Positions 12,818 through 20,885 of a DNA stretch of 64,000 bases are shown piece after piece. Source of the stretch: Sphingomonadaceae bacterium. GTDB lineage: Bacteria > Pseudomonadota > Alphaproteobacteria > Sphingomonadales > Sphingomonadaceae. Numbering within the stretch: the first letter of the stretch is position 1; each line of letters starts with the position of its first letter. The stretch covers positions 1-64,000 of the forward strand of contig JASBUR010000006.1 in the NCBI GenBank assembly GCA_030147805.1. Reading direction: 5' to 3'. The position numbers and the translations under genes were made by a program. A model generated the notes under the pieces. The model saw only the letters and a program-made list of their open reading frames with translations. It was not told the origin of the DNA and did not search any database.

Positions 12818-13396
12818 ATGATCTGGGATGCCTATGCCAAGTGGCGCGAACTCGCGCCGGCCGTCGAGGCCCCGCGCACCACGCTCGAGGCGAAGATCGA
12901 TCTGGTCGCCGACAAGCAGTGCATCGTCGAGATGGTCAACGAATATGCCTTCGCCTGCGACAGCCGCAGCTGGGACGTGCTCGAGCGGCTGTACGACGAG
13001 AATATCGAGCGCACGATGAAGGGGACGCTCGACGAACATGTGAAGGGCCGCGACAACCTCATCAACCTCCACAAGAATCCCGCGCTGCCGCGCGCCGAGG
13101 GCGTCGAGATGGAGAAGCGCGACTTCACCAAGATCAAGGGGCTGGAGATCCGCCACCTGATCGGCACGCTGATGACGCGCGTCGCCGACGACAACCAGAA
13201 GGCCTGGGCGCTCTGCCATTATCAGATGGCGCTGGTCGGCCAGGAGAACGACACCTGGATCAGCGGCCTGCATGAAGGCACCTATCTGTTCAGCTTCGTC
13301 AAGACCGATGCGTGGCGCTTCACCGAGCATCTGATCTGGACCAACAACGCCGCCAACCCGATGTTCGGCATCCCGAAGAAGAAGGCGGCCGCCTGA
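12818..13396 (+). CDS. SnoaL-like / NTF2-fold protein
   Basis: A 192-residue protein of the NTF2-like superfamily (SnoaL_4 type, also seen in small dioxygenase subunits and hydroxysteroid isomerases). Features are DKQCIVEMVNEYAFACDSRSW near residues 30-50, then R-YDE and GRD-I, and a C-terminal WRFTEHLIW. Such proteins act as isomerases, dehydratases or hydrolase-like partners next to SDRs. An AAGGAG site precedes the ATG at 12818, and the stop overlaps the next SDR start (TGATG), so translation is probably coupled. Function in this pathway is not known; the context suggests processing of the same substrate as the two SDRs. Confidence 0.75.
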   Translation: MIWDAYAKWRELAPAVEAPRTTLEAKIDLVADKQCIVEMVNEYAFACDSRSWDVLERLYDENIERTMKGTLDEHVKGRDNLINLHKNPALPRAEGVEMEKRDFTKIKGLEIRHLIGTLMTRVADDNQKAWALCHYQMALVGQENDTWISGLHEGTYLFSFVKTDAWRFTEHLIWTNNAANPMFGIPKKKAAA

Positions 13397-14154
13397 TGCG
13401 CTTTTCGGGCAAGGTCGCGCTCGTCACCGGCGCCGGCCGCGGCATCGGCTTTGCGTCGGCAACCGAGCTGGCACGCGGCGGCGCGGAGCTGGTCATCAAC
13501 GACTTCGACGGCGAGCGGCTCGAAGCCGCCGCTGCCGAGCTGCGCGGCCACGGCGTGAAGGTGACGACGCATGCCGGCAGCGTCACCGACACCGAATTCG
13601 TCGAGCATATGACGACGCGCGCGGTCGCCGATCACGGCAAGGTCGACCTGCTGCTCAACAACGTCGGCGGCGGCCCGCCGATGACGCCCTGGGCCGAGTT
13701 CGCGGCGAGCGACCTCGCGCATTTCCGCGCGATCTTCGAGATGAACTTCTTCAGCCAGGTATTGGTGCTGCGCGCGCTGCTGCCCGGCATGATCGAGCGC
13801 GGCTACGGCAAGGTGGTCTGCGTAAGTTCGATGTCGGCGGTGCTCGGCCAGGAATCGGGCAGCGCCTATGCCTCGGGCAAGATGGCGCTGCACGCGCTGG
13901 TCAGTTCGGTATCGAAGGAAGTCGCGCGCAAGGGCGTCAACATCAACGCCGTGGTGCTCGGTAACCCGCCGCACCCGTCGCGCACGCCCGACCGACAGGC
14001 CTATCTCGACAAGCTCTCGCACTTCGGCCGCGTCGGCGATCTCGCCGAGTTCGGGCGCGCGATCGCTTTCCTGCTGAGCGACGACGCTTCGTACATCTCG
14101 GGCGCCGCGATCCCGATCGACGGCGGCCTGCTCACTCCACGTCTCAACGAGTAG
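13396..14154 (+). CDS. Short-chain dehydrogenase/reductase (SDR)
   Basis: A 252-residue classical SDR. TGAGRGIGFASA near residue 11 binds the nucleotide, INDFDGERL after beta-2 points to NAD, NNVGGG is near 88, the catalytic Ser lies in VSSMSAV and Tyr-Lys in YASGK near 155-159. The start overlaps the SnoaL-like stop by one base. Two SDRs flanking a SnoaL-like protein suggest consecutive steps, such as alcohol oxidation and reduction of a double bond or ketone, but they may also handle two stereoisomers. Confidence 0.9.
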   Translation: MRFSGKVALVTGAGRGIGFASATELARGGAELVINDFDGERLEAAAAELRGHGVKVTTHAGSVTDTEFVEHMTTRAVADHGKVDLLLNNVGGGPPMTPWAEFAASDLAHFRAIFEMNFFSQVLVLRALLPGMIERGYGKVVCVSSMSAVLGQESGSAYASGKMALHALVSSVSKEVARKGVNINAVVLGNPPHPSRTPDRQAYLDKLSHFGRVGDLAEFGRAIAFLLSDDASYISGAAIPIDGGLLTPRLNE

Positions 14155-14219
14155 CGCTGCGCACGCGGACTGCCCGCGACCCGAAAACGGGCCGGGACCA
14201 TCAAGGGGAGGCAAAAGTC

Positions 14220-16634
14220 ATGAAATCAACGTTCAACCGCATCCTGCTGGCAGGCGTCGGCCTGTCGTCGCTGGGCACCGGCTCTGCCACGCTGGCGCAG
14301 ACCGCCGTGCCCGCCGCCGAGGCCGAAGCCGTGACCGAGACCGGGGCGATCGACGAGATCGTCGTCACGGCGCGCCGCCGCGAGGAGCAGCTGCAGGACG
14401 TGCCGCTCGCCATCCAGGCGTTCAGCAGCGAGACGCTCGAGCAGCGCCGCATCGAGAACGCCACCGATCTGTCGAAGATCGTCCCGGCGCTGACCTCGGC
14501 GCAGAGCAGCCGCAACGAGGAGAATTACGTGATCCGCGCCATGTCGGGCTCGGGCGCGTCGATTTCGGGCCAGCAGGTCACGGTGCCGACCTATATCGCG
14601 CAGGTACCGCTGCCGATCGGCGACGGCGGCGGCCCGGGCCGTTACTACGACCTTCAGAACATCCAGGTGGTCAAGGGACCGCAGGGCACGCTGTTCGGTC
14701 GCAACTCGACCGGCGGCGCCGTGCTGTTCGAGCCGAAACGGCCGGGCAGCGAATTCGACGGCTACGTCGAGGGCGAGTTCGGCAACTACGGCAACCACGG
14801 TATCGAGGGTGCGCTCAACTTCCCGCTCTCCGACAGCCTGATGATCCGCGTCGCCGGCAAGGCCAACGACCGCGACGGCTTCACGCAGAACATCACCACC
14901 AATCAGGACGAGGACGACCGTCACTTCTGGACCGGCCGCTTCTCGCTGCTGTTCGCGCCGACCGACTCGTTCGAGAATATCTTCGTCGCCGACATGCTGC
15001 ATTCGGACACCAACGGCAGCTCGAACCACATCGCCGCCGTCGATCCCAACGCCACCATCCCGCGGCTGTTCGCCGGTGCCGTCCAGGCGCAGCTGACTCG
15101 CCAGCAGGCACTCGGCCCCTATGTCTCGATCTCCGACACCATCGCCAAGAACGAGCTGAAGGCGGGGGGCTTCTCGAACATCACCACGCTCGAGCTCGGC
15201 GAGAACGTCACGATCAAGAACATCCTCGGCTATCGCCGGGTCAAGCAGCTCAACCGCTTCGACTTCGACGGCACGCCGCTGACGCTGCTCAACTTCGATA
15301 TCTGCCAGACACCGGCCGCGTGCAACCCGATCAGCGCCGACGAGCCCTGGGGCCTCAACGTCAAGCAATGGTCGGAGGAGCTGCAGCTGCAGGGCTCGGC
15401 GTTCGAGGACCGGCTGACCTACACGATCGGCCTGTTCGGCTCGAACACCAGCACGCCCGACGCCAACTACATCCACCAGACCTCGGTGTTCGGCAGCACC
15501 ACCGACGTCAACCAGTTCGTGCGCGACCGCAGCCGCGCCATTTACGGCCAGGCGACCTATGACCTGTCGTCGATGGTCGACGGGCTCGGCATCACCGCCG
15601 GCTATCGCACGACCAAGGACACGCGCGGCCTCACCATCTTCCAGGTGAGCAGCTTCCGCTGCACCACCGGCACGCCGGGCGCCGCGGCCCCCACCCCGGC
15701 CAACGCGCCGCAGTGCCGCGCCGAGTTCGAATCGAAGGCGACCTCGGACAGCTACACGATCGGCCTCGACTATAAGATCAGCGACGACACCTTGCTCTAC
15801 ATCGCGCATCGCAAGGGCTATCGCGCCGGCGGCACCAACCCGCTTGCCGGCCCGGCGCTGCTCGCGACGCCGCCGATCCCCAATGCCGCCGACCTGTTCG
15901 TCTACCAGCCCGAGACGCTGAAGGACGTCGAGCTCGGGCTGAAGGCCGACTTCGCGGCGGGCGACTGGGACATGCGCACCAACCTCGCGCTCTATCACCA
16001 GAAGCTCAAAGGCGCGCAGCTCAACCAGACGTTCAGCGTCGGCACGCAGACGGTCAGCGCGCTGGTCAACGCCTCGGAGGCGACGGTGAAGGGCGTCGAG
16101 GCCGAACTGACGATCCAGCCCTCGGACGCGTTCGACCTGCTGCTCGCCTATGCCTACACCGACGCCAAATATGGCTCGTTCCTCGACTACAACCGTCGCG
16201 ATCCGGTGACGCAGATTCCGCAGCGTTTCACCGGCCGCATCATTCCGTTCACGCCGAAGCACAAGCTCAACGTCGGCGCGTCGCTCGACCTGCCGGTGCC
16301 GGAGAGCGCCGGCGAGGTGACGCTGGCGGCGAACCTGGCTTACAAGTCGTCGATCATCCTCGGGCTGGTGCCGTTCCTCGCGGGCAGCAATGCCTTCGAC
16401 GGCGAGAGCCGGCAGAAGCCGACGACGGTCGTCGACGCCAACCTCGACTGGGACAGCATCGGCGGATCGTCGATCGACGCGAGCTTCTTCGTCACCAACC
16501 TGTTCGACGTCACCTACAAGATCGGCGGCGCGTCGCTGATCAACTCGGGGCTCGGCTTCAACCAGCGCGTCTACAACGAACCGCGCATGTACGGCGTGTC
16601 TTTGCGCTATCGCTTCGGCGCCAGCGCAAACTAA
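14220..16634 (+). CDS. TonB-dependent outer-membrane receptor
   Basis: An 804-residue outer-membrane channel that imports a substrate with energy from TonB-ExbBD. It has a signal peptide ending near ATLAQT (residue 26), a TonB-box-like EIVVTARRREEQLQDVP near 42-58, a plug with GPQGTLFGRNSTGG near 155-170, and a beta-barrel that ends in a terminal LRYRFGAS strand. The GGGGAGG site before the ATG is strong. It closes the SDR operon and is followed by a clear terminator. In sphingomonads such receptors often take up catabolic substrates rather than siderophores; the neighbours favour that here. Confidence 0.92.
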   Translation: MKSTFNRILLAGVGLSSLGTGSATLAQTAVPAAEAEAVTETGAIDEIVVTARRREEQLQDVPLAIQAFSSETLEQRRIENATDLSKIVPALTSAQSSRNEENYVIRAMSGSGASISGQQVTVPTYIAQVPLPIGDGGGPGRYYDLQNIQVVKGPQGTLFGRNSTGGAVLFEPKRPGSEFDGYVEGEFGNYGNHGIEGALNFPLSDSLMIRVAGKANDRDGFTQNITTNQDEDDRHFWTGRFSLLFAPTDSFENIFVADMLHSDTNGSSNHIAAVDPNATIPRLFAGAVQAQLTRQQALGPYVSISDTIAKNELKAGGFSNITTLELGENVTIKNILGYRRVKQLNRFDFDGTPLTLLNFDICQTPAACNPISADEPWGLNVKQWSEELQLQGSAFEDRLTYTIGLFGSNTSTPDANYIHQTSVFGSTTDVNQFVRDRSRAIYGQATYDLSSMVDGLGITAGYRTTKDTRGLTIFQVSSFRCTTGTPGAAAPTPANAPQCRAEFESKATSDSYTIGLDYKISDDTLLYIAHRKGYRAGGTNPLAGPALLATPPIPNAADLFVYQPETLKDVELGLKADFAAGDWDMRTNLALYHQKLKGAQLNQTFSVGTQTVSALVNASEATVKGVEAELTIQPSDAFDLLLAYAYTDAKYGSFLDYNRRDPVTQIPQRFTGRIIPFTPKHKLNVGASLDLPVPESAGEVTLAANLAYKSSIILGLVPFLAGSNAFDGESRQKPTTVVDANLDWDSIGGSSIDASFFVTNLFDVTYKIGGASLINSGLGFNQRVYNEPRMYGVSLRYRFGASAN

Positions 16635-16647
16635 GAACGTCACCTCG

Positions 16648-16678
16648 AAGGGGCGGCGCCGGTGCGGCGCCGCCCCTT
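16648..16678 (+). terminator. Rho-independent-type terminator after the TonB receptor
   Basis: A perfect 13-base stem (AAGGGGCGGCGCC pairing with GGCGCCGCCCCTT) with a 5-base loop, 14 bases after the receptor stop. It is followed by TTCATTT, a short T-rich tail. It likely separates the SDR operon from ridA. Confidence 0.75.
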
Positions 16679-16696
16679 TCATTTGAAAGGACCAGC

Positions 16697-17050
16697 ATGA
16701 GCGATATCCGCCGTTTCCAGGGCAACCCGCGCATGAGCGGCGCCGTCGCGCACGGCGACCGCGTCTATCTCTCGGGCCAGGTGGCGATCGACGCCGCCGG
16801 CGGCAGCGTCACCGATCAGGTCGCCGAGATTCTCGCGCGCATCGACGGGCTGCTGGCCGAGGCCGGCACCGACAAGTCGCGCATGCTGTCGGTCAACATC
16901 TACCTGACCGACGTGACGACGCTGCCCGAGCTCAACGCGCTGTGGGACAAGTGGCTGGTGCCCGGCTGCGCGCCGTGCCGCACCACGATCGAGACGCGCC
17001 TCGCCAGCCCGCGCTACGCGGTCGAGATCGGCGTCGTCGCGGCGCTTTAG
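16697..17050 (+). CDS. ridA: RidA-family enamine/imine deaminase
   Basis: A 117-residue YjgF/YER057c/UK114 protein. Family members form trimers that hydrolyse reactive enamine/imine intermediates released by PLP enzymes. Seen here: DRVYLSGQVA near residue 25, NIYLTDV near 70 and the signature-like TTIETRLASPRYAVEIGVVA with the conserved Arg that binds the carboxylate of the imine. It ends 3 bases from the convergent PLP aminotransferase, which may supply its substrate. It may also be a divergent RidA subgroup with another role. Confidence 0.92.
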   Translation: MSDIRRFQGNPRMSGAVAHGDRVYLSGQVAIDAAGGSVTDQVAEILARIDGLLAEAGTDKSRMLSVNIYLTDVTTLPELNALWDKWLVPGCAPCRTTIETRLASPRYAVEIGVVAAL

Positions 17051-17052
17051 GC

Positions 17053-18246
17053 TCAGCCGGCTTTCAGCATTTCGTCGAGCGTCAGGCCGAGGCGGCGGAT
17101 TCCTTCGCGCGCCTGCTCCGACGGGATCATCGAGAAGCTGAGCCGCAAGGTGTTGCGCCGCGGATCGACGGGATAGAAGGCGCTGCCCGAGATCGTCGAC
17201 ACATTGTGGTCGGCGATCGCGCGGCGCGCCAGCTCGTCGCCGTCGATCTGCGGCGGCAGCGTCACCCAGATGTAGAGCCCGCCGCCCGGCCGCGTCCACG
17301 CGACGCCAGCGGGCATGAACTCGTCGAGCGCGGCGAGCATCGAATCGCGGCGCTCGCGATAGACGTCGCATGCCGTCGCCACCGCGGTGTCGAGATGCGC
17401 CTTCACCACGTCGAGCGCGATCATCTGGTTGAGCGCGCTCGTCGCGAGGTCGCTGGCCTGCTTGATCAGCGTCAGCTTGCGGATCACCGGCGCCGGGCCG
17501 CAGATCCAGCCGACACGCAGCGACGGCGCGATCGTCTTCGACAGCGTCCCGGTGTAGAGCACGCGCGAGGCGTCGATGCCGCCCGACCGCTCGACGTCGA
17601 GCGCCAGCACCGACGGGATGAACGCGCCTTCGTAGCGCAGCTTTTCGTAGCAGCCGTCCTCGAGGATCGGCATGTCGAATGCCGCCGCCATGTCGAGCAG
17701 CTCGAGCCGCTCGGCGCGCGTCAGCGTGGTGCCGGTCGGGTTGCGATAGTCGGGGCCGACATAGGCGAACTTGGCGCCCTCGGCCGGCCGCGGCGCGCCG
17801 GGCTCGGGCACCGGCACATAGGTCGGCTCGTAGATGTCGAAGGCGCGCAGCGCGCCGATGAAGCTCGGCATCTCCACCATCACCCGGTCGCCCGGCGAGA
17901 TCAGCAGCTTGCCGACGAAGTCGAAACCCTGCTGCGAGCCGTTGAGAATGAGGATGTTGTCGATGCCGCAGGGCACGCCGATCGACCCCATATAGCCGAC
18001 GAGCCATTCGCGCAGCGGCGCGTGCCCTTCGCTTGCCGCATATTGCAGCGCGGTGCGCGCGCGGACCGGATCGGCCAGGATCGCCGCCGAGGCGTCGGCG
18101 AAGGCGCGATAGGGGAAGATCGCCGGGTCGGGCAGGCCGCCGCCGAGATGGATGATGTCCTTCTGCGCCAGCAGCTTCATCCGCTCGCGGATGTCCGACG
18201 CGACGACGCGCGACATGCGCGACGCATAGAAGTCATTCCAGTCCAT
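17053..18246 (-). CDS. PLP-dependent aminotransferase, fold type I (LysN/MocR-like catalytic domain)
   Basis: A 397-residue class I/II aminotransferase of the 2-aminoadipate/kynurenine type, resembling the catalytic domain of MocR proteins but without an HTH. ILNGSQQGFDFV near residue 100 binds phosphate, YVGPDYRNPTG near 170 carries the Asn-Pro-Thr-Gly substrate site, and the PLP lysine is in TGTLSKTIAPSLRVGW near 240. The start MDWNDFYASRM at 18246 is preceded by a GGGGGA site. It faces the divergent PQQ dehydrogenase across a 266-base control region. The amino donor and the keto acid are unknown. Confidence 0.88.
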   Translation of the reverse strand: MDWNDFYASRMSRVVASDIRERMKLLAQKDIIHLGGGLPDPAIFPYRAFADASAAILADPVRARTALQYAASEGHAPLREWLVGYMGSIGVPCGIDNILILNGSQQGFDFVGKLLISPGDRVMVEMPSFIGALRAFDIYEPTYVPVPEPGAPRPAEGAKFAYVGPDYRNPTGTTLTRAERLELLDMAAAFDMPILEDGCYEKLRYEGAFIPSVLALDVERSGGIDASRVLYTGTLSKTIAPSLRVGWICGPAPVIRKLTLIKQASDLATSALNQMIALDVVKAHLDTAVATACDVYRERRDSMLAALDEFMPAGVAWTRPGGGLYIWVTLPPQIDGDELARRAIADHNVSTISGSAFYPVDPRRNTLRLSFSMIPSEQAREGIRRLGLTLDEMLKAG

Positions 18247-18512
18247 CGATCACTCCCCCAGGATGCCGCCTTGCTGTCGATGGACCCCCCGTCGCGGCAC
18301 GTGGAAGCCCTCTATCTTTTATATATTACTCAGCCCCGGCAGCATCGCCACTAAAAATACCACGATAGGCCGGCTTCAAGGTTCGAATCATGCGCGGAGG
18401 CGGGCCTAGGCCGGCAGTGGCCGCGCTTGTATCTATCTGTATCTTTGATAGGTTGGTGCCAAGAGTTGGCGCACCGCACAGGCGGGGCAGCCGGCCTTTG
18501 GGGGGATGATCG
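18247..18512. promoter_or_regulatory. Divergent control region between aminotransferase and PQQ dehydrogenase
   Basis: Two AT-rich patches stand out. TCTATCTTTTATATATT (18311-18327) lies 65 bases before the minus-strand aminotransferase. CTATCTGTATCTTTGATAG (18433-18451), with a CTATC/GATAG dyad and the inner palindrome TATC-TTT-GATA, lies about 60 bases before the plus-strand gene. They resemble the patches at 8831, 11905 and 30345 and may be operators of one regulator. Confidence 0.45.
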
Positions 18513-20885
18513 ATGACCGAGGAGCGCCGCTCGCTTGGCGGCTGGGCCGGCTGGCCCACCCTGTTGCTGGCGCTGCTGATCATGGCGGCGGCGCTGTGGC
18601 TCGTCGTCGGCGGCGGACGGCTCATCCAGCTGGGCGGCAGCCCCTATTATCTCATCGCCGGCTCGGCGCTCGCCGTCGTCGCGGCGCTGCTGGCGCGCCG
18701 GCGGCGCGCGGCGGTGTGGCTGTGCGTGGCGGTGGTGGCGGCGACGGCCGCCTGGGCGTTCGCCGAGGTCGGGATGCTGCGCTGGGGGCTGATGGCGCGG
18801 CTCGCCGGCCCGCTGGTGCTGCTCGCGCTGTTGCTGTTCGTCGCGCCGGGCCTGCGGGCGGAGCGACACGAACCCACCGCGTCGCCGCTTGCCTTCCGGC
18901 TCGGCGGTCTGGTCAGCCTGGCCGCCGTGCTCGCGATGATGTTCGCGCCGGTACGCGAGCCGGCCGCCGCCGCGCGCCCGGCGGCGCGCGCAGCCACCGC
19001 CGCCAGCGGCGACTGGCCCAGCTACGGCGGCGACGCCGGCGGGCAGCGCTACAGCGCGCTCGCGCAGATCGATGCCGCCAACGTCGCCGGGCTCGAGCCA
19101 GCCTGGACCTTCCGCACCGGCGGCCTCGACACGCTCGGCGCCAACAGCCGTGTCACCGCCACGCCGATCAAGATCGGCAATTCGCTCTATGTCTGCACCC
19201 CGCTCAACGTCGTGATCGCGGTCGATGCGACGACGGGCGAGGAGCGCTGGCGCTTCGACCCGCAGGTCGACGCGAGCACGACCTTCTCGATCGTGTGCCG
19301 CGGCGTCTCCTATTATCGCGACGCCGCCGCCATCGGCCCCTGCGCCGAACGCATCCTGTTCGGGACGCTCGACGCACGCCTGTTCGCGCTCGATGCGCAG
19401 ACCGGGCAGCGCTGCGCCGATTTCGGCGACCGCGGCGCGGTCAACCTGCTGCCCGGCATCAACGATCGGCGCGACGGCTATTATTACGTCACCTCGCCGC
19501 CGGCGGTCGTCGGCAACGCCGCGATCATCGGCGGCTACATCATCGACAACCAGCGCGTGTTGGCGCCACGCGGCGTCGTTCGCGCCTTCGATACGCGCAG
19601 CGGCGCGCTGCTCTGGGCCTGGGACGCGGGCCGTCCCGACGGCGCGCCGCTTGCGCCGGGCGAGATGTATTCCGAGGGCAACCCCAACGCCTGGGCGGTG
19701 TTCGCCGCCGATCCGGCGCTTGGTCTCGTCTACGTGCCCACCGGCAACAGCTCGCCCGACTTCTACGGGGCGCTGCGCACGCCGGCGGCGGAAAAATTCT
19801 CGACCTCGATCGTCGCGCTCGACGCCGCGAGCGGCAGGCTGCGCTGGTCGTTCCAGGCGGTGCATCACGATCTGTGGGACTACGACATGCCGGCGCAGCC
19901 GACGCTGATCGACCTGCCTGGGCCGGGCGGCACCGTCCCGGCGCTGCTGGCGCCCGCGAAGACCGGCGAGATCTTCCTGCTCGACCGGCGCAGCGGCAGA
20001 CCGATCGCGCCGGTGACCGAGCGGCCCGCGCCGCAGGGCAGCGTGCCCGGCGAGCGGCTGTCGCCGACGCAGCCGGTGTCGGCGCTGCCGTCGTTCGCCC
20101 CGCCGAAGCTGCGCGAGGCCGACATGTGGGGGGCGACGCCGCTCGACATGCTGGCGTGCCGTCTGCGCTTCCGCAGCGCGCGCTACGAGGGCGGCTACAC
20201 GCCGGTGACCGAGCGCGAGACGATCATGACGCCCGGCACCTTCGGCGCGATCAACTGGGGGGGCGTGTCGGTCGACCCGGTGCGCGGGCTGATGATCGTC
20301 AATTCGTCGACGATGCCGTTCGTCGGCCGGCTGGTGCCGCGCGCCGAGGCCGATGCGCGTGGCGCCGCACCCTATGGCGAGACGCCGCGCGTCAAGCCGC
20401 CCGCGGGCGTCCGCCCGCCGATGGCGCTCGAAGGCACGCCCTACGGGCTCGAGCTCATGCCGTTCCTGTCGCCGATCTACTTTCCCTGCCAGGCGCCGCC
20501 CTGGGGCATGCTCACCGCGGTCGATCTCAGGTCGCGCACGCGGCTCTGGGAGCGGCCGTTCGGGACCACGAAAGGCCTCGCACCCTTCGGGCTCGCGCTT
20601 CCCGTCGGCATCTTCAATCTCGGCGGGTCGGTCACCACCGCCGGCGGCGTCACCTTCATCGGCGCGGCCACCGACGGCTATTTCCGCGCCTTCGACACCG
20701 CCTCGGGGCGCGAGCTGTGGCGGCACGCGCTCCCCGCCGGCGGCCAGGCGACGCCGATGACCTATCGCGGCCGCGACGGCCGCCAATATGTCGCCATCTT
20801 CGCCGGCGGCCACGGCTCGCTGCGCACCAAGCGCGGCGATCATCTGGTTGCCTTCGCCCTCCCTCGCACAGGTGCCCCCGAATGA
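18513..20885 (+). CDS. Membrane-bound PQQ-dependent dehydrogenase (glucose/quinate/shikimate type)
   Basis: A 790-residue quinoprotein that oxidises a polyol, sugar or cyclic alcohol on the periplasmic side and passes electrons to ubiquinone. The N-terminal 150 residues form about five membrane helices, as in membrane glucose dehydrogenase. The eight-bladed propeller starts at DWPSYGGDAGGQRYSALAQI near 168; TPIKIGNSLYVCTPLN and GEERWRFDP follow, with the usual YVPTGNSSPDFYG further on. Length matches the family. The stop overlaps the start of the next gene (ATGA), so the two are coupled. PQQ synthesis genes are not in the window. Confidence 0.9.
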   Translation: MTEERRSLGGWAGWPTLLLALLIMAAALWLVVGGGRLIQLGGSPYYLIAGSALAVVAALLARRRRAAVWLCVAVVAATAAWAFAEVGMLRWGLMARLAGPLVLLALLLFVAPGLRAERHEPTASPLAFRLGGLVSLAAVLAMMFAPVREPAAAARPAARAATAASGDWPSYGGDAGGQRYSALAQIDAANVAGLEPAWTFRTGGLDTLGANSRVTATPIKIGNSLYVCTPLNVVIAVDATTGEERWRFDPQVDASTTFSIVCRGVSYYRDAAAIGPCAERILFGTLDARLFALDAQTGQRCADFGDRGAVNLLPGINDRRDGYYYVTSPPAVVGNAAIIGGYIIDNQRVLAPRGVVRAFDTRSGALLWAWDAGRPDGAPLAPGEMYSEGNPNAWAVFAADPALGLVYVPTGNSSPDFYGALRTPAAEKFSTSIVALDAASGRLRWSFQAVHHDLWDYDMPAQPTLIDLPGPGGTVPALLAPAKTGEIFLLDRRSGRPIAPVTERPAPQGSVPGERLSPTQPVSALPSFAPPKLREADMWGATPLDMLACRLRFRSARYEGGYTPVTERETIMTPGTFGAINWGGVSVDPVRGLMIVNSSTMPFVGRLVPRAEADARGAAPYGETPRVKPPAGVRPPMALEGTPYGLELMPFLSPIYFPCQAPPWGMLTAVDLRSRTRLWERPFGTTKGLAPFGLALPVGIFNLGGSVTTAGGVTFIGAATDGYFRAFDTASGRELWRHALPAGGQATPMTYRGRDGRQYVAIFAGGHGSLRTKRGDHLVAFALPRTGAPE